A DNA stretch of 64,000 nucleotides from 40CM-2-70-7 sp035631315 (GCA_035631315.1 DASQIZ010000116.1:1-64000); one strand, 5' to 3'. Positions 25,438 through 34,504 are shown, numbered from the stretch's first letter. Notes: generated from the sequence alone by a model not told the origin. Numbers and translations: made by a program.

Positions 25438-27496
25438 CGTGGGTCGGGTGCGCCGCATCGTGCAACACCCGCTGATGCGCCACCACAAAGACTGAGTCGC
25501 GCTCGTTGTTCCCGCCCGTATTCAGGTTCCGGTCGTACTTCGGGAACAGCGCCGAGGCGATGCTCACCCGCAAACGGTGCCCGGGCTTGAATACCATCGA
25601 CGTGAACCACAGATCGACGTCGTAACGCTGGACCTGGCCCGGGACGAGTGGCACTTCCCTGTCCATCCCCTTCCGGAACCGCGCCCGCACCAGGCCGTCC
25701 TGCACCCGCTCGGCGTGCCCGTCGGGCCAGACGTCGAGCAGCATCACGGTCCAGTCCGTGTCCTTGCGGTCGCTCACCGCCCAGACCGTCGCCGTCATTT
25801 CGCCCGTCACCTCGATTGCCTTCGTCAGCGCCTTCGAGGTGAACACCAGGGCGTCCTGCCGGGTGGCGTTCAGCCGCGTGTAGTCTTCGTTGAGCGATTC
25901 CTCGAGCTCCCGCGAATCGATCAAGTAGGGTGTCGGATCGCCGGGGTTATAGGTGAAGGTGTCGGCAGCGGCGCCTGTTTTCGGTGGCAGCGTATCGAGT
26001 ACGCCGTCTCCCGCACTCGTCCGGGCATTGCCCCCCGACGAGACATACCAATTGGTCATCTTCGCCCGCGCCAGCGGCCACTCGTGCTCCTGCCGCCACG
26101 TGTTGTCACCAATCACGAAGTCATCGAAGGGCGGCAGCGTGTCGACACCGTTGGCCTTGCCCAGCAGGTAGTGATCGAACCAGCGGATCTGGAGATCCCG
26201 GAACTGGTACCTCGCGTCCGGTCCGAAATCGCCGGCCACGTAGTCGACGCCCTTGTGTGCCCCGACACCCATCACCATGTGCCACACCGGATGGTGCGGC
26301 TGTTTGAGCAGCGCGTCGGTGTAGTAGGTCGGGCCGCGCGAGTCGTCATGCCAGCCGGCCATGGACAGCACGGGCGCGTGTTCGTTGGCGATGTAGGTGG
26401 TGGCCGCGTGCTGCTTCCAGTACGCGTCGAGCGTCGGATGCGCCACCCAGCGGTCCCAGAGCGGCACGTCCCCGCAGCCGAGCCGCTGCGGCAGGTTCGC
26501 GAGCGGCAGGTGGGTGATGGCCTCGCCGATATCCAGCTCCGCGGTGTTCGGATCCATGGTCCGCCCGCGCATCAGGCAGGCCCAGTCCACGTTGATCGGA
26601 CCGAACGCCATCGCGGCGTAGGGAACGACCACCCATCCATCCGGAGAAGCCGCCGTCGGTGAAATGGCCGCGAGGTGCGGTGGGTTCGAGACGGCGGCGA
26701 GCCAGACCAGCTTGCCTTCATCCGAGTGGCCGATCATCCCGACCTTGCCGTTGGCACCCGGGAGCTTCGCGGCCCACTCCACCGCGTCATATCCATCCTG
26801 GATGTCGGGAGTGTAGTCCCCGAAGTCCGCCACGTCGCCGCTCGATTGGTCGCGGCCGCGCACGTGCTGGGCCACGAAGATGTAGCCGCGCGATGCCCAC
26901 CAGCGGCCTGCCGGGTGCAGCACGCGACGGTACGGGGTCCGCTGCAGCACCACGCCGAAGGGTCCTGGTCCCACCGGCCGCGCGATGTACGTCGCGAGCT
27001 TCGCGCCGTCCCGCGTCGGCATGAACACCAGCGTGTCTTCGCTAACGGCGTACTGCGAATCGGACGCCGGCATCTTCCACACCTGGTAGTCGTGCTCCAC
27101 CACGCCCGGCGTGTCGCGGCGCACGAGCCGGAACCGGCGGTCGAGGACCCGGTCCGCGACGAGCTGTATGCCCGTGAGCGTGTCGCCGTGCCAGGCTGCA
27201 TGCATCGTCACCCGAGCGTCTTGCGTCAGCAGGACCGAATCGCCTGTCGTTGTCACTTGGGTGACGGTGAGCATCGGCTCCCCGGTGCGCCGCTTCAGGA
27301 AGCCGACGTTCCCCGAGTCGGCTCCGGCGAAGTGGGCGAATCCCATCCGGCGCCACCCCTCGAAGCCGAACTTCGGCTTGGCGCTGAGCGCGATATAGAC
27401 ATCCCACTCGCCGGCCAGGCTCGGAGTTTGGTGCGGCGCAGGGCCGCTTCCGGGGACGAGGGAAAAGGCGAGCGCGAACGCGAATGCGAACATCAT
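25412..27496 (-). CDS. CocE/NonD-family secreted hydrolase (S15-like)
   Basis: A 694-residue exported alpha/beta hydrolase of the CocE/X-Pro dipeptidyl-peptidase superfamily. After a signal peptide (1-20) comes a beta-rich N-terminal domain (about 25-150). The catalytic domain has MPTRDGAKLATYIARP, TPYRR, RGRDQSSGDV and the nucleophile elbow GHSDEG with Ser258; GVGAHKG supplies a candidate histidine. The C-terminal jelly-roll (about 540-690) includes VTGEMTATVWAVSDRKDTDW and FKPGHRLRVSIASALFPKYD. Such enzymes cleave esters, amides or N-terminal X-Pro dipeptides. It is the last gene of a six-gene operon and overlaps the permease stop by 4 bases (ATGA). Its role in releasing a substrate outside the cytoplasm is inferred. 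Confidence 0.88.
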   Translation of the reverse strand: MMFAFAFALAFSLVPGSGPAPHQTPSLAGEWDVYIALSAKPKFGFEGWRRMGFAHFAGADSGNVGFLKRRTGEPMLTVTQVTTTGDSVLLTQDARVTMHAAWHGDTLTGIQLVADRVLDRRFRLVRRDTPGVVEHDYQVWKMPASDSQYAVSEDTLVFMPTRDGAKLATYIARPVGPGPFGVVLQRTPYRRVLHPAGRWWASRGYIFVAQHVRGRDQSSGDVADFGDYTPDIQDGYDAVEWAAKLPGANGKVGMIGHSDEGKLVWLAAVSNPPHLAAISPTAASPDGWVVVPYAAMAFGPINVDWACLMRGRTMDPNTAELDIGEAITHLPLANLPQRLGCGDVPLWDRWVAHPTLDAYWKQHAATTYIANEHAPVLSMAGWHDDSRGPTYYTDALLKQPHHPVWHMVMGVGAHKGVDYVAGDFGPDARYQFRDLQIRWFDHYLLGKANGVDTLPPFDDFVIGDNTWRQEHEWPLARAKMTNWYVSSGGNARTSAGDGVLDTLPPKTGAAADTFTYNPGDPTPYLIDSRELEESLNEDYTRLNATRQDALVFTSKALTKAIEVTGEMTATVWAVSDRKDTDWTVMLLDVWPDGHAERVQDGLVRARFRKGMDREVPLVPGQVQRYDVDLWFTSMVFKPGHRLRVSIASALFPKYDRNLNTGGNNERDSVFVVAHQRVLHDAAHPTHVTLPTVPR

Positions 27497-28926
27497 GTAG
27501 AGCCTCCCAATTCAGTGACGGACTCCTGGCGCCGGCCCGCGGCGACCAGCACGCCGACTCCCACGAGATTCATGACCACGATGACCGCCACGATCTTGAG
27601 CGCAAAGCCGGCCACGCTGCCCACCGTGATGATCGGAAACACCGAAAGAACCACGTACAACAGCGTCATCAACAATCCGGACCACGACGCGATCCGCAGC
27701 CAGCCCGAGGGTCTGGGCGTTACGCCCCGCAGCCCGAAGAGCGGGATGGCGAACATCACGAGGTAGGTCAGCGCATAGAAAATCCCGCCGGCATTGAACA
27801 CCAGCTGAAACGCCTCGGCCTGCCCGACGCCGATCAGGCTCACCAGGGAGATGAGGAAGGCGCACACCGCCACGAGCGTGATGGAGTGCACCGGCGTCCG
27901 ATACACCGGATGCAACCGGGTGAATGCCGCGGGAAGCAGCCGATCCCATCCGGCCACCATCGGAAGGCGGGTGACGGCGGTGAAGCTCACGCTCACCTGC
28001 GCGATCCGCATCGCAAGAGTCATCAGAATCGCCCCGACGACCAGCGGGCCGGCGATGCCGAATGGACTCAGACCCACGCGCAGGACCTGCGGCATCGGAC
28101 CAATCAGGTCGATATCCGCCGTTGGTACGTACGCGACCACCGTCGCGGTACCGAGGATGAACATCAATGCGATAATGGGCGCCGCGATGAGCACGGACTT
28201 CCGCACCGCGCTGGCCGGGGCTCGCGTTTCGCCGGCCAGGATCGCGATGTACTCGAACCCACCGAGCGCGCCGAATCCCAGCTTGCCCAGGATGTTCAGG
28301 TTGTAGAGCGAAGGATCGGGCACGCTGGCACGGAACGGGTGGAACTCCTTCAAATGGCCGGTCGCGAGGCCGAGGAAGGGCAGAAGAATCAGCACCGCGA
28401 AAATGATGAGCATGAAGACGCCACCGGTGTTGTGCACCCACTTCCCCACCGAGAGGCCGATCGTGGCCGCCACCGCCATCAGCGTCAGCACGACCGCGGA
28501 GGCGAGCGCCACGAACCAGCTGGAGGAGGTCATCCACGCGGCGGACGGGCCGATGGCGTACGACAGATAGGTCGCGCACTGCAGTCCGATTTCCGACGTG
28601 TAGAGGACTACATACAGCCAGAGGTTCCAGGCCAGGAGAAATCCGACCGTCGGATTGAATCCCAGCTTGGCCCACTGATACAGACCGCCTTCGAGCGGCA
28701 TCCGCTGGTTCAGATAGATCACGACGGCGGTCATCGGCAGGTAGAAGAGCACGATGGCGAGGAGCCACAATACCACGTGCGCGGACCCGAGCTTCCCCGC
28801 CACGCCGATCCATGTGAGTCCGATAATGAAAAGGATCTGCGTGAGCGCGAGGTCCCGAACGCCCAGCTCCTTCTTGAGCGAGGCGCTCTGCGCTTCGACG
28901 CGGGCTTCTTCCTGTTGCAGGCTCAT
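27493..28926 (-). CDS. APC-superfamily amino acid/amine permease
   Basis: A 477-residue inner-membrane transporter with about 12 hydrophobic helices. The first helices carry LTQILFIIGLTWIGVAGKLG and the region LEGGLYQWAKLGFNPTVGFL, typical of amino acid-polyamine-organocation permeases; the later GFGALGGFEYIAILAGETRA block is also characteristic. ATG 28926 is used because it overlaps the upstream stop as ATGA; the longer frame is antisense noise. The substrate is unknown. Its place between a dipeptidase and an X-Pro-type hydrolase suggests uptake of an amino acid, peptide-derived amine or related amide. Confidence 0.9.
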   Translation of the reverse strand: MSLQQEEARVEAQSASLKKELGVRDLALTQILFIIGLTWIGVAGKLGSAHVVLWLLAIVLFYLPMTAVVIYLNQRMPLEGGLYQWAKLGFNPTVGFLLAWNLWLYVVLYTSEIGLQCATYLSYAIGPSAAWMTSSSWFVALASAVVLTLMAVAATIGLSVGKWVHNTGGVFMLIIFAVLILLPFLGLATGHLKEFHPFRASVPDPSLYNLNILGKLGFGALGGFEYIAILAGETRAPASAVRKSVLIAAPIIALMFILGTATVVAYVPTADIDLIGPMPQVLRVGLSPFGIAGPLVVGAILMTLAMRIAQVSVSFTAVTRLPMVAGWDRLLPAAFTRLHPVYRTPVHSITLVAVCAFLISLVSLIGVGQAEAFQLVFNAGGIFYALTYLVMFAIPLFGLRGVTPRPSGWLRIASWSGLLMTLLYVVLSVFPIITVGSVAGFALKIVAVIVVMNLVGVGVLVAAGRRQESVTELGGST

Positions 28927-30299
28927 GCGCCAAGCCGCTCCCAAAGCCGGGCCCACGCGGCGAGCCCCTGGTGCAACCGCGCCACCCGGAAGAACTCGTT
29001 CGGTGCGTGAAAGTCTTCGTCCCCCGTCGAGAACGAGAAGTAGACCGTGTCGAGTCCCAAGACCCGCTTGAAGGTCTCGGCCACCGGGAGCGTGCCGCCC
29101 ATCCGCACGAAGATCGGGCGCACACCGTAAGTCTCCGCCAACGCGGATTCCGCGGCCTTCAACACGGGATGGTCCCGGGGAATCCGCGCGGGCCGCGCAC
29201 CATGGCCCCCCGGGTCGATCGTGAGGCGGGCCCCCGCCGGCGTGTGGCGTTCCAGATGCGCGACGACGAGTCGCGCGATCTCGTCCGGATCCTGGTCGGG
29301 CACCAGACGGCACGTGATCTTGGCATGCGCCTCACGTGGCACCACCGTCTTGGACCCCGGGCCCTGATAGCCACCCCAGAGACCGTTGACCTCCAGCGTG
29401 GGACGCGTCCACTGACGCTCGAGCGTCGAGTACCCGGACTCACCCACGGCAGCAGCTGCGCCGACCTGCGCGAGGTACCGTCCCTCATCAAATGGAAGCG
29501 CCGCGATCTCTGCGCGCTCGGCGGTGGAGAGCTCGCAGACTGTATCGTAGAAGTGAGCCACGGCCACGCGCCCGTCCGGACCGTGCAGCGAAGTGATCAG
29601 CTGCGCGATCGCGTGCAACGGGTTTGGAACACTCCCGCCGTGGCGCCCGGAATGCAGGTCCTTCGAAGGCCCCCCAAGGGTCAGCTCGAGAGACACCAAT
29701 CCTCGGCTCGACACGTTCAGCGACGGCTCATCGATCCGCCACATCGCGCCGTCCGCCGAGATCACGGCGTCCGCCTTGAGCAGATCGCGGTGCTCGGTGA
29801 CGAATGCCTCCAAGTGCTTGCTCCCGACCTCTTCTTCTCCTTCGATCAGGAACTTGAGGTTGAGTGGCAGCCGGTGCCGCTGGGCGAAAAACGCCTCGGC
29901 GACCTTGATCGGAATCAGCATGGGACCTTTGTCGTCGGACACGCCACGCGCATACAGACGGCCGTCTCTGACCGACGGCTCGAAGGGCGGAGTCTGCCAA
30001 TCATCGACGGGATCCTCGGGCTGGACATCATAGTGCCCGTAGATGAGCGCGGTCGGAGCGCCGGTGGCACCAAGCCATTCCGCGTACACCACGGAGGCGC
30101 CGGGCGTCGGCATCGTCCGCACCGTGAACGGCCCCGCGGCTGTCAGCTTCCCGGCGACCCAGGCAGCGGCCGCGCGCATGTCCCCGGCATGGCCGGGATT
30201 GGTACCGACGCTCGGGATCCGGGCGAAGTCCACCAGCTCGCCCAGGATCCGGTCGTGCCCAGCCTCGAGGCGTGCCAACACCGCGGCGAGGTCACTCAT
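28923..30299 (-). CDS. M20-family metallopeptidase (dipeptidase)
   Basis: A 458-residue cytoplasmic enzyme of the M20/ArgE/DapE/carnosinase type. The metal site is visible: YGHYDVQPEDP with His89 and Asp91, RGVSDDKGP with Asp122 or Asp123, and EGEEEVGS with catalytic Glu155 and metal-binding Glu156. A lid domain with GGPSKDLHSGRHGGSVPNPL follows; the C-terminal metal histidine lies in the last 30 residues (TGDEDFHAPNEF). It hydrolyses dipeptides or N-acyl amino acids. ATG 30299 overlaps the SDR stop; its own stop overlaps the permease start. It fits a peptide or amide utilisation pathway. Confidence 0.92.
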   Translation of the reverse strand: MSDLAAVLARLEAGHDRILGELVDFARIPSVGTNPGHAGDMRAAAAWVAGKLTAAGPFTVRTMPTPGASVVYAEWLGATGAPTALIYGHYDVQPEDPVDDWQTPPFEPSVRDGRLYARGVSDDKGPMLIPIKVAEAFFAQRHRLPLNLKFLIEGEEEVGSKHLEAFVTEHRDLLKADAVISADGAMWRIDEPSLNVSSRGLVSLELTLGGPSKDLHSGRHGGSVPNPLHAIAQLITSLHGPDGRVAVAHFYDTVCELSTAERAEIAALPFDEGRYLAQVGAAAAVGESGYSTLERQWTRPTLEVNGLWGGYQGPGSKTVVPREAHAKITCRLVPDQDPDEIARLVVAHLERHTPAGARLTIDPGGHGARPARIPRDHPVLKAAESALAETYGVRPIFVRMGGTLPVAETFKRVLGLDTVYFSFSTGDEDFHAPNEFFRVARLHQGLAAWARLWERLGA

Positions 30300-31063
30300 T
30301 TCCCACCGTCGATCGAAAGCACTTGGCCGGTGATCCAGCCGGCATGGTCGGATGCGAAAAACAGTACGCCCCACGCGATGTCGTCCGGCGAGCCCAGGCG
30401 CTTGAGGGCGATGCGATCGACGAGTGCTCGCTGGCCCTCGGCCCCATACGAGTCCCACTGGGCCTCGGTGGTCCGGTTCGATCGCACGAACCCGGGCGCG
30501 ATGTTGTTGACCGTGATGCCCCAGGGTCCCAGCTCGTGGGCCAACTGCCGGGTGAGCCCGATCTGCGCCGCCTTGGCCGACGCGTAGGCCTGAATCCCCG
30601 TCAGGCTGACGCCGAGCCCGGCGCCACTCGAGATGTTGACGATCCTTCCGTAGCGCTTGGCCTTCATTCCGGGTGCCACTGCCTGCGCCATGAAGAACGC
30701 ACCGGTGGTGTTCACGTCGAAAACCACCTGCCATTGATCGGGTGTGACCTCCTCGAGAGGCCGTCCCACCTGACCGAGTACGCCGCCGGCGTTATTCACG
30801 AGGATGTCCACTGACCCGGCGGCCCGCGCAGCATCGGCGACGAAGCGGCCCACCGCCTCCCGGTCGCGCACGTCCACCCGCCCCACTCGGCACGTGCCAC
30901 CCGCCGCCTGACATAGCCGTGCGGTCTCCTGGAGCTCATCGTCGATGACGTCACACGCCCACACGCTCGCTCCGCGCTCGGCGAACGCGATGCTGATGGC
31001 CCGGCCGAATCCGTGCGCCGCGCCGGTGACGATCGCGGTCCTGCCCTCGAAGCGGAGGTTCAT
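30296..31063 (-). CDS. Short-chain dehydrogenase/reductase
   Basis: A 255-residue classical SDR. The nucleotide-binding motif is TGAAHGFG at 13-20, followed by NNAG at 90-93. The catalytic Ser145/146 lies in IVNISSGAG and the YASAK motif gives Tyr160 and Lys164. The C-terminus ends in the usual ITGQVLSIDGGK. It would oxidise an alcohol or reduce a ketone with NAD(P)H. Both ends overlap neighbours by 4 bases (ATGA), so it is tightly coupled to the PanE-like and M20 genes. The substrate cannot be read from sequence. Confidence 0.93.
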   Translation of the reverse strand: MNLRFEGRTAIVTGAAHGFGRAISIAFAERGASVWACDVIDDELQETARLCQAAGGTCRVGRVDVRDREAVGRFVADAARAAGSVDILVNNAGGVLGQVGRPLEEVTPDQWQVVFDVNTTGAFFMAQAVAPGMKAKRYGRIVNISSGAGLGVSLTGIQAYASAKAAQIGLTRQLAHELGPWGITVNNIAPGFVRSNRTTEAQWDSYGAEGQRALVDRIALKRLGSPDDIAWGVLFFASDHAGWITGQVLSIDGGK

Positions 31064-32085
31064 GCAGCCGACATGACTCCGGCGAGCGCGTCCAGGGTCT
31101 CGAGTGATTGCGGGCGCTTCCCCCCCTCGATGTCGTGAATGAGCTCCACCACCTTCGCGGCCAGGGGTGTCGGCACGCCCGCCTCCCGCCCCAGCGTCAC
31201 GACGATGCCGAGCTGCGCGTCCACTTCGGTGGGACGCTTGCGGACCGCGAGGTCCCGCCAGATGCCCGAGTGCGTCTTCGCCGACTTGCGGTTGTGGGCG
31301 ACCAGCGCGTCGAGAGAACGTTCCGCCGCGCCGGCGGGGGCATTCGGGAGATAGGCACCCGGGTCGAAGCCGTCGAACGCCTCCGGCGTGACCTTTCGGG
31401 CGGCACCCACGGCAAGCATCTCGCGAGCCAGCGCGATGTAGAGGCCCCGGTATTCGGGGCGTGCCAGGCAGTCGGCGATGGAGTCATTGGTGAGCGCGGT
31501 GGCAAAGAGCATCGCACCATACGCCTCCTTCCCCCACAGATAACCCCAGATGTTCGGCGTAGCGGTGGCCCGCTCGTCGAAGTCGCGCCAGGCATCGCGA
31601 ATGGCGAGCACGCGAGGGGTCACCCGCACCGCCCCGAACGCTTCGCCCACCATCACCGTCCCGCGGCCGCCGTACATGATGTGACCGGGCTCCATGTAGT
31701 CCGCGCCGAAGTTCACGAAGGCGCCCACCGTGCGTTGCTCGCCAATCACCCCTGCGATGGACAGCTCGTTCAATCCGTTCTGGACGGATATCACGCAACC
31801 GCCCGCCGAGAGATGCGGAACGAGAGCGCGGACGGCGGCACCGGTGTGATGCGCCTTGGTCGCGAGCATGATGGTGTCCCAGGTGCCGCGCAGCGCGTCG
31901 GGAGTGAATGCCGGGGCCGACGCGGTAAAGTCCACGATGGGTCCCGAAATCCGGAGCCCTCGGGTCTGCATCGCCGCGACGTGGTCGGTCACGGTGTCGA
32001 CGAACGTGATGTCATGGCCGGCACGCACGAGGTGGGCGCCAAGCGTGCCGCCCATCGCACCGGCACCCCAGACGAGCGCGCGCAT
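31060..32085 (-). CDS. Ketopantoate reductase-like (PanE/ApbA family) dehydrogenase
   Basis: A 341-residue two-domain dehydrogenase. The N-terminal Rossmann motif is GAGAMGG at 7-13; the middle shows TKAHHTGAAVRAL and SVQNGLNEL. The region WGYLWGKEAYGAMLFATALT aligns with the family's catalytic-lysine helix. The C-terminal domain has the late MLAVGAARKVTPEAFDGFDP stretch and KSAKTHSGIWRDL. True PanE makes pantoate for coenzyme A, but members in catabolic operons often act on other 2-oxo acids. With no other pantothenate genes nearby, a different substrate is likely. ATG 32085 lies 11 bases after the creatininase stop. Confidence 0.85.
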   Translation of the reverse strand: MRALVWGAGAMGGTLGAHLVRAGHDITFVDTVTDHVAAMQTRGLRISGPIVDFTASAPAFTPDALRGTWDTIMLATKAHHTGAAVRALVPHLSAGGCVISVQNGLNELSIAGVIGEQRTVGAFVNFGADYMEPGHIMYGGRGTVMVGEAFGAVRVTPRVLAIRDAWRDFDERATATPNIWGYLWGKEAYGAMLFATALTNDSIADCLARPEYRGLYIALAREMLAVGAARKVTPEAFDGFDPGAYLPNAPAGAAERSLDALVAHNRKSAKTHSGIWRDLAVRKRPTEVDAQLGIVVTLGREAGVPTPLAAKVVELIHDIEGGKRPQSLETLDALAGVMSAA

Positions 32086-32096
32086 CGGATTCGCGC

Positions 32097-32804
32097 TCAG
32101 TCGCCACCCCACTTGCCGTCCAGCAGCGCGCGTGTCTCCTCGACCGCAGTCTGCCAGATGGCGAGAACATCCTGGTCGGGACGCTGGTAGAAACCGCCGA
32201 AGTTGCCGTCGGGGATGTAGCCGCGCACACCGGCGGGGTCGAGCATGCGCATCTTCTCCATATCGATCATGGGACGCTGCGTCCTGGGCATGTCGACACC
32301 GGGGACGCGGGTCCAGGGGAAGTTCTCCATCCACGACCCGTGTGACGCCATCGTGTCAATCGTCTGGACTTTAGCCCAGGTCTTCGGCGCATTCCACCAG
32401 TTGTGGAAGAGCACCCGGCAGCCCGGATGGTCGGCCGCCCATTCCTGCGAGAGCTGCTGCGCCGCGCCATTCCCGCCGTGGCCATTGCAGATCATGATGC
32501 GCCGGAATCCCGCGTGTGCCATGCCGTCGAGGATATCCCGAATCACGGCCAGGTGGGTTTCGACGCGCAGCGAAATGGACCCGGGGAACTCACGGAAGTA
32601 CGGCGTCACGCCGTACGACAGCACCGGAAACACGGGAATGCCCAGCGGCTCGGCCGCTTCGGCGGCCACGCGCTCGGGGAGAATGCAATCGACGGTGAGA
32701 CGGAGGTAGCTGTGCTGCTCCGTGCTGCCGATCGGGAGCACGGCGCGATCGTCGCGCTCGAGATATGCGTCCACCTGCATCCAGTTCATGTCGCTGATCC
32801 GCAC
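32097..32804 (-). CDS. Creatininase-family amidohydrolase
   Basis: A 235-residue cytoplasmic metal-dependent hydrolase. The characteristic motifs are VLPIGSTEQHSYLRLTVD, the NGHGGN block and HNWW. Family members open cyclic amides (creatinine) or cleave formamides, as in riboflavin and F420 pathways and mycofactocin maturation. Its place as first gene of a catabolic operon argues for an amide substrate; the exact one is unknown. The start is taken as GTG 32804, preceded by AGGG at suitable spacing, rather than the longer frame to 32900, which has no supporting features. ATG 32789 is an alternative. It is divergent from the ECF41 gene. Confidence 0.85.
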   Translation of the reverse strand: MRISDMNWMQVDAYLERDDRAVLPIGSTEQHSYLRLTVDCILPERVAAEAAEPLGIPVFPVLSYGVTPYFREFPGSISLRVETHLAVIRDILDGMAHAGFRRIMICNGHGGNGAAQQLSQEWAADHPGCRVLFHNWWNAPKTWAKVQTIDTMASHGSWMENFPWTRVPGVDMPRTQRPMIDMEKMRMLDPAGVRGYIPDGNFGGFYQRPDQDVLAIWQTAVEETRALLDGKWGGD

Positions 32805-32926
32805 GTCGTCGCCCTGGCTTGAGGTCGGCGAGAATGTACCGCGCGGGCCAGTCGCTCGCCGCCATGGGCCATGCGGTTTGTGCCCCGGAATCCCCAGCAT
32901 TTCGCGGGGGGCGTGCGTAGCGGCCC

Positions 32927-32955
32927 TGTCACAGTCCGTGGGTCTGTCTGGTCAT
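32927..32955 (+). promoter_or_regulatory. ECF41-type promoter of the sigma factor gene
   Basis: TGTCACA (32927-32933), then 16 bases, then GGTCAT (32950-32955), ending 9 bases before the ATG. TGTCACA is the known -35 element of ECF41 group sigma factors. The identical arrangement precedes the next gene, so the site is probably autoregulatory. Confidence 0.8.
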
Positions 32956-32964
32956 ATTCAGCAA

Positions 32965-33867
32965 ATGGACAGCTCTGACGACCGCGACGGACAGTTCACG
33001 GCCAACCGGCCCCTCCTCTTCGCCATCGCCTACCGCATGGTCGGCACGGTGATGGACGCGGAGGACCTGGTGCAGGACGCCTACCTCCGCTGGAAGGAAG
33101 CGTCCGAGGCGGACGTCCGATCGCCCGCCGCCTACCTCACCACCATCATCACCCGGCTCGCCATCAACTTCCTCGGCTCCGCCCGGAACCGGCGGGAAGC
33201 GTATGTCGGACCCTGGCTTCCGGAGCCGCTCGTGACCGATCCATCCCCCGACGCCGAGGCGTCCGTCGAGCTGGCTGAGTCCCTGTCGCTGGCCTTCCTC
33301 GTGATTCTCGAGCGCCTCGCCCCGGTCGAGCGCGCGGTCTTCTTGCTCCATGACGTCTTTGATCTCGAGTACGACGAGATCGCCCGCATCGTCGAGAAGA
33401 CCGGGACGAACTGCCGCCAGATCCTGTCGCGGGCCCGCGAGCGCGTCGGGGCCGAGCGTCCCCGCTTCGATGCCGACATCGAACGCGCGGAGGCACTGGT
33501 GGAGCGGTTCAATCAGGCGGCGGGAACCGGGGATCTCGAGGGACTCGTCGCGATGCTGGCCGAGGACATCACGCTGTGGGTGGATGGCGGCGGAAAGGCG
33601 AAGGGAGCCCTGCCGAAACCCGTGCACGGCAACACGCCGGTGGCGAAGGTCGTGATCAATACGATGAAGCGTCTGGCGCCCGAGGGAATCGCCTTCCGGA
33701 TGGCTCGCCTCAACGGCCGTCCCGGGCTGATTGCGTATGGCGCGGGCGAAGCACAGTCGGCCGTGATTTTCGAGGTGGGGCCCGAGCGCATCGAGAACAT
33801 CTACGTCGTCGCCAACCCGGACAAGCTGCGGGGTATACGGCAAGGGATGAACAGTGCGAGGCCGTAG
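32965..33867 (+). CDS. ECF41-group RNA polymerase sigma factor
   Basis: A 300-residue sigma factor with regions 2 and 4 plus a C-terminal SnoaL/NTF2-like extension (about 170-300). All three signature motifs of group ECF41 are present: WLPEP at 84-88, DGGGKA at 207-212 and NPDKL at 284-288. In that group the extension regulates activity in place of a separate anti-sigma factor, and the usual target is a neighbouring carboxymuconolactone decarboxylase, oxidoreductase or epimerase gene. That is exactly the context here. ATG 32965 is chosen because it follows its own promoter closely; the longer frame upstream would run through the promoter. Confidence 0.95.
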   Translation: MDSSDDRDGQFTANRPLLFAIAYRMVGTVMDAEDLVQDAYLRWKEASEADVRSPAAYLTTIITRLAINFLGSARNRREAYVGPWLPEPLVTDPSPDAEASVELAESLSLAFLVILERLAPVERAVFLLHDVFDLEYDEIARIVEKTGTNCRQILSRARERVGAERPRFDADIERAEALVERFNQAAGTGDLEGLVAMLAEDITLWVDGGGKAKGALPKPVHGNTPVAKVVINTMKRLAPEGIAFRMARLNGRPGLIAYGAGEAQSAVIFEVGPERIENIYVVANPDKLRGIRQGMNSARP

Positions 33868-33874
33868 ACCCCGC

Positions 33875-33903
33875 TGTCACAACTGACGCACCTCACGGGT
33901 CAT
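33875..33903 (+). promoter_or_regulatory. ECF41-type promoter of the AhpD-like gene
   Basis: TGTCACA (33875-33881), 16 bases, then GGTCAT (33898-33903), the same elements and spacing as upstream of the sigma gene. It lies 40 bases before ATG 33944. This makes the AhpD-like gene a direct predicted target of the sigma factor. Confidence 0.85.
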
Positions 33904-33943
33904 CAGGGTGACATCACGAACGCACTCTGAACTGGAGCGTCAC

Positions 33944-34504
33944 ATGGAAACCTACCTGCCCCCGATCGAGCGCCCGCACGGCCTCGTCATGAAGCTCGTC
34001 TACGCGCTGGCCAAGCGGCGCTTCGGCCAGGTGCTCACCCCCCTCAAGGTGTTCTCGGCACGGATGCCGCTCGCCTTCGGGACATGGGTCGGAAAAGTGT
34101 CCCAGCTCGACAACAGGCTCTCCATCCCCACCGAGCTGGTGCACCTGATCCGACAGCAGGTCGCCCAGATCAATGTCTGCGAATTCTGCATCGACATCGG
34201 TCGCTGGGCGGCAATGCAGGCCTCCGACTCCACCGGCAAGCTCGACGCCCTGGCCGAGTTCGAGACGAGCCCGGTCTTCTCGGATGCCGAGCGCGCCGCG
34301 CTCAACTACGTGACGCACCTGACCCGTTTCAAGAAGGTCTCCCCCGCCGTCTTCAACCGGATGGCGGAGCACTTTTCGGATCGGGAGATCTGCGACATCA
34401 CCTGGGTCGTGGCGAGCGAGCACGTCTACAACATCTCGAACATCGGGTTGAACATTCATTCGGATGGGTTGTGCCGGGTTCCAGCAGCTGCCGGCGCGGC
34501 GTAA
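33944..34504 (+). CDS. Carboxymuconolactone decarboxylase-family (AhpD-like) protein
   Basis: A 186-residue cytoplasmic protein of the CMD/AhpD superfamily. The motif CEFC sits in VAQINVCEFCIDIGRW, corresponding to the redox CxxC of AhpD with a following histidine replaced by Arg. The surrounding helices (LSIPTELVHLIRQQ, LDALAEFETSPVFSDAERAA, FNRMAEHFSDREICDITWVV) match the family. Members act as peroxidase partners or redox proteins, and this gene is the classical ECF41 target. ATG 33944 is chosen because GGAG lies at 33934-33937; the earlier start at 33908 would fall at the promoter's -10 region. Confidence 0.9.
   Translation: METYLPPIERPHGLVMKLVYALAKRRFGQVLTPLKVFSARMPLAFGTWVGKVSQLDNRLSIPTELVHLIRQQVAQINVCEFCIDIGRWAAMQASDSTGKLDALAEFETSPVFSDAERAALNYVTHLTRFKKVSPAVFNRMAEHFSDREICDITWVVASEHVYNISNIGLNIHSDGLCRVPAAAGAA

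Noticed and set aside
27484..29010. A 508-codon plus-strand open frame over the permease gene
   Set aside because: Its composition is dominated by His, Arg, Gln and Gly, and the opposite strand clearly encodes an APC permease.
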